Below, in pieces: positions 1 to 7,188 of a stretch of DNA of 64,000 bases. A program made the translations under genes and the position numbers. The notes below the pieces were generated by a model that worked only from the letters and a program-made list of their open reading frames with translations, made no database searches and was not told the origin of the DNA. The DNA is from a virus: positions 271,553-335,552 of IMG/VR virus record IMGVR_UViG_3300031957_002643; one strand, given 5' to 3'. Position 1 is the first letter of the stretch. Each line of letters begins with the position of its first letter.

Positions 1-827
1 TCGGTTCTGCTGCTGTTGGCACCGATGAGATTGAAGATTATAAGGTTACGCCTGCTAAGTTAGAAAAAGGCACGCAAGGTGATATTCTGGTCGCTACTGG
101 TGGTGATGGAACATTTACTAGATTGAATGCGGGTGATGATGGTGCCGTTCTTTCTATGCAATCTGGTGTTCCGGCTTGGACAGGTAATGTTCTTCCTTCT
201 GGTGTGATTATGGACTGGTGTGGACAATCCGCTCCTGATGGATGGGTAATGGCGAATGGTAGGGCTATTGGTAATGCATCGTCTGGTGCCTCTGGTAGAG
301 CAAATGATGATACTGAAGCCTTGTTCTTATTCTTGTGGGCAAACTTTGCCGATGCTCAACTTGCCGTTTCTGGTGGACGTGGTGCATCGGCTCAAGCAGA
401 CTTTGATGCGAATAAAACTATTGCATTGCCTGATCTGAGAGGCCGTATGACGGTTGGTAGAGACAGCATGGGTTCGAGTAGTGCTGGACGAATTACAACG
501 GCTACAGCGACCGCTGGTGGCAATATAATGGGTGCTACAGGTGGTGTGGAGCGTGTGACCTTGACGGAAGCACAGATGCCGACGCACAAACACTTTAGTG
601 CAGCGGATAATGGTTTGGAGACGGAATTGGGTGGTTCATACTCGTATGTTTCTGATACGGTACCTATCCACATTCGTGGTAGGGACGTGAGTGGATTGGA
701 TTACTACTTTTGGGGATATAACGCTATATTGGCTCCCACGGTCGGGCCAACCAGTGAAACCGGTGGTTCGCAACCGCATAGTAATATGGCACCATTCTTT
801 GTATTGAGTAAGATTATCAAGCTATGA
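1..827 (+). CDS. Tail fibre protein with C-terminal tail-collar domain (5' end outside window)
   Basis: The frame is open from the first whole codon at base 3, so this is the C-terminal part of a longer gene. The first 40 residues are Gly/Thr/Asp-rich, as in fibre shafts. A phage tail-collar domain follows: IMDWCGQSAPDGWVMANG near the start, then LPDLRGRMTVGRDSM and a terminal PHSNMAPFFVLSKIIKL, matching the collar signature (PDLRGR, then a His/Asn-rich PPF..YIIK ending). Such domains sit near the tip of short or long tail fibres and help receptor binding. The stop overlaps the next start (ATGA at 824-827), so the two are co-translated. The collar domain is clear; which fibre it is cannot be told. 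Confidence 0.85.
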   Translation, partial: GSAAVGTDEIEDYKVTPAKLEKGTQGDILVATGGDGTFTRLNAGDDGAVLSMQSGVPAWTGNVLPSGVIMDWCGQSAPDGWVMANGRAIGNASSGASGRANDDTEALFLFLWANFADAQLAVSGGRGASAQADFDANKTIALPDLRGRMTVGRDSMGSSSAGRITTATATAGGNIMGATGGVERVTLTEAQMPTHKHFSAADNGLETELGGSYSYVSDTVPIHIRGRDVSGLDYYFWGYNAILAPTVGPTSETGGSQPHSNMAPFFVLSKIIKL

Positions 828-1672
828 CATTTCTGATTGGATTATTTGAAAATGATTTCGATGTTAGTAAATCGTATACTCCGTCACGATCCAAGTTCTG
901 GTATAATCCGAAACTGAACGATGTAATTTTTTTCTCTAATCAAAAACATCATACAGAAGTTGCCATTGACCAATTTGATTTGGAGATGGAATTGAATGCT
1001 ATTGAAGGTGATGCTGATGATGATATCATCAATGAGATGATCGATAATGGTTGGGTCAGAGGACATTTCATAGAGAATGATCATATTGAAACCCATTTGA
1101 ACCTGAACGGTAAACTTCGTGATGTTAGAAGAACACTAAAATGGGCGCTTTCTACTTTTGGTGAATTTGAATATCTGGTTATGGATGTCACAGACGATCC
1201 CTCTGTACCGACATATATCACCAGTGACCAATTTGATTTGTTTGTTCGGAAAGGTATCAGAAAGCGTTTAGGTGAAAGTCAAGATTATGGTGAAATTTAC
1301 AAGTCGTGGTACAATACCGCAACTGGTGAGTATTTCGTTATTGATAACGCTTTTGACTATCATCATTCTCAATGGATGATCGATCATGGATATTACGAGG
1401 GTAATATTGATGTACCATTGGATAGTGATGTGGTCGATAGAGCAGTTCTTGAAGGATGGGTTCGGATCAGACTAGACCATAGTCATATGCTCGATGCCTA
1501 CAAATTGAACATTCATGCTTTCAATTACGAGAATGCCAAATTAGGATACAGGGCGTTGAAGAAACATGCTCGTGGTGTCAAAATCAGTGGCGTGAATATA
1601 GAAACTGCACAGCACTATGAGTCATTCAATTACGAAGCTGACTTCATCAGATTTATTAATCGCGTGACGTGA
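824..1672 (+). CDS. Unknown protein with two GWVR modules and an MTFLIGLFE N-terminus
   Basis: 282 residues, start overlapping the fibre stop codon. I do not recognise the family. The N-terminus MTFLIGLFENDF resembles those of the proteins at 1656-2174 and 15574-17940. Two similar segments occur: INEMIDNGWVRGHF followed by LKWALSTFGEFEYLVMDV (residues ~70-125), and VVDRAVLEGWVRIRL followed by YRALKKHA (residues ~205-255). The leftward neighbour has one copy of the same pattern, so the three segments look homologous. Position behind a fibre gene suggests a late or virion-associated role, but that is inference. Its 3' end overlaps the convergent neighbour by 17 bases. Confidence 0.7.
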   Translation: MTFLIGLFENDFDVSKSYTPSRSKFWYNPKLNDVIFFSNQKHHTEVAIDQFDLEMELNAIEGDADDDIINEMIDNGWVRGHFIENDHIETHLNLNGKLRDVRRTLKWALSTFGEFEYLVMDVTDDPSVPTYITSDQFDLFVRKGIRKRLGESQDYGEIYKSWYNTATGEYFVIDNAFDYHHSQWMIDHGYYEGNIDVPLDSDVVDRAVLEGWVRIRLDHSHMLDAYKLNIHAFNYENAKLGYRALKKHARGVKISGVNIETAQHYESFNYEADFIRFINRVT

Positions 1673-2174
1673 CCATGTGAGTATCATTTAGTCTTCCATA
1701 TTTGGCGAAGGCTTCTAATGATCTATCATGATCGTGCAATAGATACACATCAGCATTATTATCATCGCCACTATATCTGACTGCAATGAAGAGAGATTGG
1801 ATATTAGGCTTTTTGTTGAGAAGCCATTTTACGCATCGTTTGATCTTTTTGATATCAGTGCCTTCAATATTGGAATTGGTTTCCTGTGCTCTGATATCAA
1901 TCAGTAGACGAACCCATCCTTCTTTCATTGCGGCATACAGGGCTGGACCAAAATAACTCAATCCTTCATCTTCAACTGGTTCGTCGATCCCAAAGAAATT
2001 TGGATTATCGATGACCAATCTAGAATGGCTTCCATTGGAAAATGATTTCACCATGGCACAGGTGTTTGATTCCAGATTGATCCAGATTTGGGAATTAGCT
2101 CGTGACGTTCCCGGCATGATGTCATCACAGGATGTTGTTACTAGGTTGGAATTATCGTCTTCAAAAAGGGCCAT
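1656..2174 (-). CDS. Unknown protein with one GWVR module, paralogue of the 824-1672 product
   Basis: The frame stays open up to 2315, but I choose the ATG at 2174 (172 residues): it gives the N-terminus MALFEDDN-like sequence shared with neighbours and has a CAGG six bases upstream; the upstream 47 residues look non-coding. ATG at 2180 or 2195 is also possible. The segment AAMKEGWVRLLIDI then CVKWLLNKKPNIQSLFIAV parallels the two modules in the convergent gene. A GATAAATA late-promoter-like motif lies at 2193-2186 on this strand. Function unknown. Confidence 0.6.
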   Translation of the reverse strand: MALFEDDNSNLVTTSCDDIMPGTSRANSQIWINLESNTCAMVKSFSNGSHSRLVIDNPNFFGIDEPVEDEGLSYFGPALYAAMKEGWVRLLIDIRAQETNSNIEGTDIKKIKRCVKWLLNKKPNIQSLFIAVRYSGDDNNADVYLLHDHDRSLEAFAKYGRLNDTHMVTSRD

Positions 2175-2440
2175 GAGCATCCTGATATTTATCATTCCAT
2201 GGTACTTAGAGATCGTGAAAAATGTCATATAGATAGAACTGAAGCCTTTAAGTGATGAAGAGTACTGGCTTCCCGCATATGGGTAAGGATGAGGTGGCGA
2301 CATCCGGTGTGACATATGTTAACCTTGTGAGCGTTTGTAGAACACACACTGCACCAAGTTGGACAGCCATCCAGCGGCATCAATGGTAGAGAGGAATGTA
2401 TCATTGGTGTAATGCAATGTTTATTATAGTATGGTGACTT

Positions 2441-2505
2441 AATACCACGGTGTGCGCATCTAGAGTTTTGTCGGCTCTACATTCCTCCACCGTGGTATTT
2501 TTATT
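2441..2505 (+). terminator. Two-tier hairpin with T-run, probable intrinsic terminator
   Basis: Arms 2441-2452 (AATACCACGGTG) and 2488-2499 are a perfect 12-bp match, an inner stem pairs 2461-2465 with 2475-2479, and a T-rich run follows. It insulates the tRNA-Leu promoter from upstream transcription. Confidence 0.65.
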
Positions 2506-2534
2506 TGACACATGGTTGATATATGTGATAAATA
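2505..2534 (+). promoter_or_regulatory. Promoter for tRNA-Leu
   Basis: TTGACA at 2505-2510 and TAAATA at 2529-2534, spacer 18, followed 18 bases later by the tRNA. The -10 is weaker than the TATAAG seen at most other promoters of this phage. Confidence 0.55.
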
Positions 2535-2552
2535 GATTACTCTAATGGTTAT

Positions 2553-2637
2553 GGGGATGTGGCGGAACTGGTAGACGCGACGGATTCAAAATCCGTTTCC
2601 TTATGGAGTGGGGGTTCGAGTCCCTCCATCCCTACCA
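2553..2637 (+). tRNA. tRNA-Leu (anticodon CAA)
   Basis: Full class II cloverleaf: 7-bp acceptor GGGGATG/CATCCCT (one G-T pair), D arm, anticodon stem ACGGA/TCCGT around loop TTCAAAA giving anticodon CAA at 2587-2589, long variable arm, T arm with TTCGAGT, discriminator A and encoded CCA at 2635-2637. Confidence 0.96.
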
Positions 2638-2655
2638 AAACCATAGAGGTTCAAT

Positions 2656-2856
2656 ATGAATAATCTTGTACATTGTTATCGGTGTTCGGGAACGTATAAT
2701 TCGAATTTACAATACACTCGTGGATTTGTGACAAAGAGTCATGATACTACCGGTGATGACAATTTTGTTCATACATCAAGTGTGTCAAGCGGCGATTGTC
2801 CCTTTTGTAATAAACCGCCATTATTGGTACCCAAGCAACAATCGTCTGCGATGTAG
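2656..2856 (+). CDS. Small cysteine-pair protein, probable zinc ribbon
   Basis: 66 residues, AGAGG seven bases before the ATG. Two cysteine pairs, CYRC near residue 7 and CPFC near residue 50, form the knuckles of a possible zinc ribbon. Such small zinc ribbons are common in T4-like genomes and usually have unknown roles. It follows tRNA-Leu closely and is probably co-transcribed with it and with the next gene. Confidence 0.65.
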   Translation: MNNLVHCYRCSGTYNSNLQYTRGFVTKSHDTTGDDNFVHTSSVSSGDCPFCNKPPLLVPKQQSSAM

Positions 2857-2858
2857 TC

Positions 2859-3464
2859 ATGCCTAATAAGAACCCACCGTTTGATAAATCCGTTCTCACC
2901 GACTGTGAATGTCCGGCATCCCTAACACATGACATCCGTAGATATTCATACATAGAACGTGAAGCCCGTCGCAGAAAGCAAGTTGCTGAAGAAGCAAAAC
3001 GGGATATGCGCCAAATCAAAACGGATCGTATCCGTAATGGTGACGATATCATGGTGTCTGAACATGCTGTGCTTAGATATCTTGAAAGAGCCAAGGGCAT
3101 AGATGTTGATGCAATCAGAAAGCATATAATCGGTCTATACCTTGAAGCTGAAGAAGAATATCCGAATGAGTTCGTTACGGATGATTGTGTTCTTCTGCGA
3201 TCCCAAGACAATGAGAACGTGATAACCACGGTTATCACTAAAGAGATGTTCGATGCGGCTGAGCGTCAAATTTCCAGAGATGGTTGGAAACGTGCTAAAG
3301 TAACAAAGCTCAAAGGTCACATGTTTAAAATGTGTGAAACCGACGAAACTATGCTGGAATGCAATCATTGTCATATGATGATGCCGTACACATTTGCGCG
3401 TAAAGAGGTGTTGGATTATCTCAATGAACACGCTCCGGGTAGATGCGTTGATGAACCGATGTAG
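2859..3464 (+). CDS. Unknown protein: His/Arg motif domain plus Cys-rich C-terminus
   Basis: 201 residues. A basic coiled-coil-like stretch (~30-55, many Glu/Arg/Lys) precedes a compact domain beginning SEHAVLRYLERAKGIDVDAI and ending in VITTVI. I recall this His...Arg-Tyr-Leu-Glu-Arg pattern from small phage and prophage proteins, but cannot assign a function. The last 60 residues carry CNHC and further Cys/His residues that could bind zinc. The start lies two bases after the preceding stop, indicating translational coupling. Confidence 0.65.
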   Translation: MPNKNPPFDKSVLTDCECPASLTHDIRRYSYIEREARRRKQVAEEAKRDMRQIKTDRIRNGDDIMVSEHAVLRYLERAKGIDVDAIRKHIIGLYLEAEEEYPNEFVTDDCVLLRSQDNENVITTVITKEMFDAAERQISRDGWKRAKVTKLKGHMFKMCETDETMLECNHCHMMMPYTFARKEVLDYLNEHAPGRCVDEPM

Positions 3465-3475
3465 GAGAACGTCTT

Positions 3476-3805
3476 ATGTATCAACCAGATGGATGGAAAT
3501 TCGTAAAAATAATTTGGCCAACAGGACTTGAAGATATCAGACTTGCTGGTGGATGGTCTGGTGGTTATACCACGGGAGATTCATGGAAGCTCAATTCTGG
3601 TGTGAACCGAATTGAGAAAGGCGATGGATATTATGATGTTGTTGGTGATTCCGGTTCGGTTTATCGGATTAATGAGCACGGTGAAGATCGATCCTTGGCG
3701 CTGACCATGGCTTTTTCTTATCTGGACCAACAATTAGAGAATGGAACTATTGTTTCTTGGGAGAGACTTGATAGTTCTGAGATATTGAATAAAGAATTTG
3801 ACTAA
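3476..3805 (+). CDS. Unknown 109-residue protein
   Basis: Starts 11 bases after the previous gene with GGAG-type spacing (TAGGAGAACGTCTTATG). Rich in Gly, Trp and Tyr (GGWSGGYTTGDSW), so probably a small beta-rich fold. No family recognised. Its last codons overlap the -35 of the promoter that serves tRNA-Ser. Confidence 0.6.
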   Translation: MYQPDGWKFVKIIWPTGLEDIRLAGGWSGGYTTGDSWKLNSGVNRIEKGDGYYDVVGDSGSVYRINEHGEDRSLALTMAFSYLDQQLENGTIVSWERLDSSEILNKEFD

Positions 3806-3826
3806 GGTTTGATTTTGTAATATAAG
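3798..3826 (+). promoter_or_regulatory. Promoter for tRNA-Ser and downstream genes
   Basis: TTGACT at 3798-3803 and TATAAG at 3821-3826 with a 17-base spacer, the recurrent early-type promoter of this phage. The -35 lies inside the end of the preceding gene. Confidence 0.8.
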
Positions 3827-3839
3827 TATTAGTGAACTT

Positions 3840-3930
3840 GGATAGGTGGCTGAGTGGCTTAAGGCGCTCCCCTGCTAAGGGAGTGGGCACATTGTGTGTC
3901 CCGTGGGTTCAAATCCCACCCTATCCGCCA
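3840..3930 (+). tRNA. tRNA-Ser (anticodon GCT)
   Basis: Class II tRNA: acceptor GGATAGG/CCTATCC, anticodon loop CTGCTAA giving GCT, long variable arm, T arm GTGGG-TTCAAAT-CCCAC, discriminator G and encoded CCA. Starts 13 bases after the TATAAG box. Confidence 0.96.
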
Positions 3931-3958
3931 ATATCACTCGTGACCAGAAGGAAAGAAA

Positions 3959-4123
3959 ATGGTTACTGTTAATTCAATCTCGTGGACAGGTGATGCTGAT
4001 GTTCATGTCCCCGTGTCGAATCAAATCCATGCCGGTCTAGAAATTGCAACGATTGCGGTTCTGTCGGTTGCAGTCGCCGCAGTGGTCTTGAACCTCGACA
4101 AGATCGTTTCCTATTTCGTATAA
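3959..4123 (+). CDS. Small single-pass membrane protein (54 aa)
   Basis: ATG preceded by AGAAGGAAAGAAA. One hydrophobic helix (LEIATIAVLSVAVAAVVLNL, residues ~28-47) and a short charged C-terminus (DKIVSYFV). No signal-peptide cleavage site is evident. Function unknown; inner-membrane location is inferred from the helix. Confidence 0.6.
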   Translation: MVTVNSISWTGDADVHVPVSNQIHAGLEIATIAVLSVAVAAVVLNLDKIVSYFV

Positions 4124-4140
4124 TTTGATTGGACCGCCAA

Positions 4141-4308
4141 ATGGTCAAGAAACAGGTTGATGATTCTGATCGGTATATCGAAATTTCGTGTCCTTGTTGT
4201 ACGAAGTGTCGATATGATCGAATGAGAAATTGCTGTTTGTTTGGCGGTCCATTCAAAGGATATGCCAATGTCAAGGATTCGAAGACTGGACAAGATAAAG
4301 AGAATTGA
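4141..4308 (+). CDS. Small cysteine-rich protein (55 aa)
   Basis: Contains CPCCTKC and a later NCC, six cysteines in 55 residues, so a metal-binding or disulfide-linked mini-protein. No strong ribosome binding site. Its 3' third overlaps the next gene in another frame by 41 bases, which lowers confidence that both are translated. Confidence 0.4.
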   Translation: MVKKQVDDSDRYIEISCPCCTKCRYDRMRNCCLFGGPFKGYANVKDSKTGQDKEN

Positions 4309-4603
4309 TCTCTTTATCAATAATTTCGGACTAAAACCAGAACAAAAGTTACCCTTCATCCGTCCATGGTTGGGAAGAGGGTATCGGTTATATGTATTTG
4401 TTGATTATAGATATATTCAGAAGTGTCCAGAACGCATTAATGTAATGGCGGACTATGCTGCCATTTATAAAGGCCTCCATGAAAAGGCCTTTAAAGATAG
4501 ATCAGGCAAGAAGATACCATGTTTGGTTAGTGATCCATATGAGAGATCAATGGTCAGAGGGTGCATGATCGCACTACCTGATCAGTTTGAATTCAAGCGT
4601 TAA
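4268..4603 (+). CDS. Unknown basic protein (111 aa)
   Basis: Frame opens at 4241 with TTG, but ATG 4268 has AAAGGA seven bases upstream and is preferred. Basic N-terminus (SRIRRLDKIKRI), several aromatic residues (YRLYVFVDYRYI). Convergent with the Pth2-like gene two bases away. No family recognised. Confidence 0.6.
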   Translation: MSRIRRLDKIKRIDLFINNFGLKPEQKLPFIRPWLGRGYRLYVFVDYRYIQKCPERINVMADYAAIYKGLHEKAFKDRSGKKIPCLVSDPYERSMVRGCMIALPDQFEFKR

Positions 4604-4604
4604 C

Positions 4605-4976
4605 TTAGATAAGCATTTTCAGGTTGCTTAGTGTTTCTTCACGGTCTGCCGGATCAATCGGACCAATTCCCAGACAGGTCACAGTCGGTTCATTGAATAC
4701 AGTACGACCAGCATCTTTTACCAAAGATACACCACATTTCTTTTTGTAAAGATCAAATAACTCGAACAATTCTTTTGTGGTTTCAACTGCGAGTGTGATT
4801 TTCACTGCGGACTGGCTGTCCTTATATTGGGTTGCAAGTTCCGGTGTTCGTTCCAAAGCATCCCAATAAGCATGTAGGTAGGCATGCCCGGCTTGTGCGG
4901 CCAGTTTACCTCTGTTGCCGTTCATGGCCTTCAGTGCTTCTTTACTGACGACACAATAGATTTTCAATTCACTCAT
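4605..4976 (-). CDS. Pth2-family peptidyl-tRNA hydrolase
   Basis: 123 residues from ATG 4976 (GAGGAG seven to twelve bases upstream); the frame stays open to 5021 but lacks a site there. Pth2 hallmarks: N-terminal hydrophobic strand KIYCVVSKEALKAMN, the signature GNRGKLAAQAGHAYLHAY (residues ~20-37), a Lys-rich middle, CGVSLVKDAGRTVFNEPTVTCLGIGP at the end containing the conserved TVTCLGIGP strand. Pth2 enzymes cleave the ester between peptide and tRNA, recycling tRNAs from stalled ribosomes; they are typical of archaea and eukaryotes and occur in some phages. Same strand as and just downstream of the Ro60 gene (50 bases), so probably one RNA-maintenance operon. Confidence 0.8.
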   Translation of the reverse strand: MSELKIYCVVSKEALKAMNGNRGKLAAQAGHAYLHAYWDALERTPELATQYKDSQSAVKITLAVETTKELFELFDLYKKKCGVSLVKDAGRTVFNEPTVTCLGIGPIDPADREETLSNLKMLI

Positions 4977-5026
4977 TTTGGTCTCCTCATATGAGAATGG
5001 GGACCGAAGTCCCCATTCCAATCAGC

Positions 5027-6643
5027 TTAGCGAACAAAGTCCGCCATAACGTTTGGTGCATTGGAATCAAATCCAACAACGTCGAGCATGCCCGGATCAT
5101 CAGGATTTGCAATCGTGAAGCCCGTTGAGGTCATGCCAACAACGATGAGCTTCGCATCGATGCCCATCTTGCGACGGTAATCACGAAGCGCTTCGTGTGG
5201 ATGGATATTACCTGCCCAAGTTTCATTATCCGTGTAGATAACGAAAGCATCAGCTTCGATCTTGTTTTCCATTGCGTAAAGCATTGGAGCAGCACAATCA
5301 GTTCCACCGAATGGAAGATTGCTGATCTTACGGATAACACCATCAAGTGTTGATGCACGACCAAAGTCAAGCGGAGTTACCGCATTAGAGCCACGGTAAG
5401 ACGAATAACGCGAACCACTGGTAAAACCGACAGTGTGTGTAACTGGTTCGGTCTTCATAGTGATAAGTGCCATTGCCGCAGATGCGTCACGTGGCGTGAT
5501 GTTTGAATTCATGATGTTCGAAAACGTCATAGAACCTGAAACATCAAGCGCAAGAAGATGACGCTTTCCAGTCGGAACAACATTCTTGAAAGAAAGCTTG
5601 AATGCATCTTCAAGTGCAGACACAATGTTTCCATTGACCTTCCACGTGTTGCTTCCACGGAAACCACGACCAGACTTATACGTTGTGAGTGCAAGAAGCA
5701 CCGCAAACGGATGAATCATCGAATCGTGAAGCGTCTTCTGATCCGTGAGCCGACGAACTGCCTCCTGTTCAAACTTGGACATCGGCTTGAAAAGATTAAT
5801 CTTTTCAGAAGACATGTTGCCAAGATTTTTGATCATAGCAGTCATCGGCATCTTTTCGAAAAGTGCTTCCCATACCTTTGGATCATTAAGAGCCTCGGTC
5901 GGAAGTGCTTCACGTGGAAGATTTGCTTCACGGATAAGGCCCGGAAGTTCCTTCACAGATGCAGTCTTTGCTTCTTCGTATGCCTTGATGATTGGCGGAA
6001 GCGTTTCGGTATCAACCGGGCGACCACAAATCCAATCAAAGATCACGCGACGTTCTGCTTCTGGCGTCTTTGGATGAGAAAGACGAAGAAGGTCACGGTG
6101 CGTCCAACCATCACGTTGACGATACTTGACCGCTTGGTAAGCGACCTTGTTTGCATCAACTTCGGTATACCAGTTCGCAACTGCACGCTTAAGCGCACGT
6201 CCCCAACCACGGAACTGTTCGACAAATTCCGCGTAATGGAAAAGATGCGTACCAATGCGTGCAACCTTTGGAAGTGCCGCGAGCGCATATGCACGAGTCT
6301 TGTCATCTTGTGCAGCCGAAGCCATAGCAAGAGCGAAAAGAGCAGCATCATTACGGTATGCACGACCGTTCGTGGACACGTCAACAATCATATCGACAGC
6401 ACGAATACCGTCAGAATCAATTGCCTTCTGTACTGCCGAAGCGTTAGCTACGGTAAGTTCACGAGACGATGCGTAGTAGGTTGGTGCATCAGAACCGAGC
6501 ACAAGGAAGCGCTCAAGGCGACCGAACTCATCAAGTGTGAATGAGAAACCGCCAGCATTGTTCTTGGATTGCTTTGGGGAAGCCGCTTCATTTTGCGGCG
6601 TAACGCGATTGCGCGTTCCAACATTACGGTAAGCTTTAGACAT
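5027..6643 (-). CDS. rsr: Ro60/Rsr orthologue (TROVE plus von Willebrand A domain ring protein)
   Basis: 538 residues, the same length class as animal Ro60 and Deinococcus Rsr. The first ~330 residues are helical repeats of the TROVE type (REDGW-like RQRDGWTHRDLLRLSHPKT near residue 185; AVLLALTTYKSGRGFRG near 320). The C-terminal ~180 residues are a vWA domain with a MIDAS motif LALDVSGSM (residue ~366) and FVIYTDNETW. Ro60 forms a ring that binds Y RNAs and misfolded structured RNAs, and in Deinococcus it is tethered to PNPase by a Y RNA. AAGGAGAAGG precedes the ATG. Immediately upstream on the same strand lie two permuted tRNA-like RNAs, exactly where bacterial Y RNAs are found. Confidence 0.93.
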   Translation of the reverse strand: MSKAYRNVGTRNRVTPQNEAASPKQSKNNAGGFSFTLDEFGRLERFLVLGSDAPTYYASSRELTVANASAVQKAIDSDGIRAVDMIVDVSTNGRAYRNDAALFALAMASAAQDDKTRAYALAALPKVARIGTHLFHYAEFVEQFRGWGRALKRAVANWYTEVDANKVAYQAVKYRQRDGWTHRDLLRLSHPKTPEAERRVIFDWICGRPVDTETLPPIIKAYEEAKTASVKELPGLIREANLPREALPTEALNDPKVWEALFEKMPMTAMIKNLGNMSSEKINLFKPMSKFEQEAVRRLTDQKTLHDSMIHPFAVLLALTTYKSGRGFRGSNTWKVNGNIVSALEDAFKLSFKNVVPTGKRHLLALDVSGSMTFSNIMNSNITPRDASAAMALITMKTEPVTHTVGFTSGSRYSSYRGSNAVTPLDFGRASTLDGVIRKISNLPFGGTDCAAPMLYAMENKIEADAFVIYTDNETWAGNIHPHEALRDYRRKMGIDAKLIVVGMTSTGFTIANPDDPGMLDVVGFDSNAPNVMADFVR

Positions 6644-6699
6644 TTTCCTTCTCCTTTACGTCTTTTGTGAACTAAGGATTAGGACGAGTCAAGAGGGTT

Positions 6700-6765
6700 G
6701 AATGAACATGTTAGTTGCGGTGGGTGTTTCATCGAAAAAGATAACCCATTGCATCCGGCTCATTC
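6700..6765 (-). repeat. 66-nt structured direct repeat, copy 2 (downstream of Y RNA-like domains)
   Basis: On the minus strand this begins GAATGAGCCGGATGC and ends ACTAACATGTTCATTC, nearly the same as 7106-7172. The ends pair (GAATGA with TCATTC) and an inner TGGG/CCCA stem encloses GTTATC...GATGAAAC. Differences from copy 1 keep the inner stem, which suggests an RNA element. Confidence 0.7.
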
Positions 6766-6775
6766 AAATTTCATA

Positions 6776-6945
6776 CAGTTGTACCTTAGAAGGATGGACG
6801 TGTTTTTGAAAAACGACGTTTAGACGCTCTAACCGTTGAGCTACCGGCCCATAAATGGTGGGCCAGACAGGATTCGAACCTGTAACCTTCCCTTTGTAAG
6901 AGGATAACCGTCTCTCAGCCGGTCCATCCTTCTAAGATACAACTG
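6776..6945 (-). ncRNA. yrlA-like: Y RNA-like transcript domain 2: permuted tRNA mimic on a 24-bp helix
   Basis: The ends pair over 24 bases (6776-6799 with 6922-6945, one G-U). Inside is a tRNA in permuted order on the minus strand: T arm first (ACAGG-TTCGAAT-CCTGT, 6883-6867), then the 3' acceptor strand, discriminator A and CCA (CTGGCCC-A-CCA), a five-base loop, the 5' acceptor strand GGGCCGG and a normal D arm (GCTCAACGGTTAGAGC). The acceptor end is closed as a hairpin and the anticodon side is open into the long helix. Bacterial Y RNAs (YrlA) are known tRNA mimics encoded beside Ro60, so I call it Y RNA-like. A circularly permuted functional tRNA gene is the alternative. Confidence 0.8.
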
Positions 6946-7079
6946 GACGAATGTGTTTGCGACTAGGGGGTGTTGAGACCAATGCTTCTACCAATTCAGC
7001 CACACCCAACAATGTGTTGAGTGACAGGATTCGAACCTGCACTTCTCGGTTTTGATAACCCTATGTCTCCGACTCGTCC
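6945..7079 (-). ncRNA. yrlA-like: Y RNA-like transcript domain 1: second permuted tRNA mimic
   Basis: Closing stem 7079-7072 with 6952-6945 (GGACGAGT/ATTCGTCC, one G-U). Permuted cloverleaf on the minus strand: T arm GCAGG-TTCGAAT-CCTGT (7040-7024), acceptor strand CACTCAAC, a five-base loop ACATT, acceptor strand GTTGGGTG, then D arm GCTGAATTGGTAGAAGC (7000-6984). The acceptor-like stem is 8 bp. Unlike domain 2 there is no CCA. An alternative pairing joins 7079-7071 with 6690-6682 (9 bp, perfect), which would enclose both mimics in a single ~400-nt RNA. Confidence 0.78.
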
Positions 7080-7105
7080 GAAATCTTTTGTTCCTCCCAT
7101 TGATT

Positions 7106-7172
7106 GAATGAACATGTTAGTTGTGATGGATGTTCATCATTACCAAGATAACCCACCGCATCCGGCTCATTC
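7106..7172 (-). repeat. 67-nt structured direct repeat, copy 1 (upstream of Y RNA-like domains)
   Basis: Near-identical to 6700-6765 and in the same orientation, so the pair flanks the two tRNA mimics. The ends GAATGA/TCATTC form a stem. It lies just inside the predicted transcript start. Confidence 0.7.
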
Positions 7173-7188
7173 GTTGTTCCGTGATATA

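Larger units (their letters stand above)
2175..2552. other. Intergenic stretch with no gene: hairpin terminator and a promoter near its right end
   Basis: About 380 bases between the leftward unknown gene and tRNA-Leu. I see no plausible reading frame with a ribosome binding site. The only clear elements are the two-tier hairpin at 2441-2505 and the promoter just after it, listed separately. The segment 2330-2440 could belong to a small RNA ending at the hairpin, but no promoter for it is evident. Confidence 0.5.

Noticed and set aside
5558-6544. A 328-codon open frame antisense to the Ro60 gene
   Set aside because: It is a shadow of a high-confidence gene: Cys/Arg/His-rich, no ribosome site, no family resemblance.
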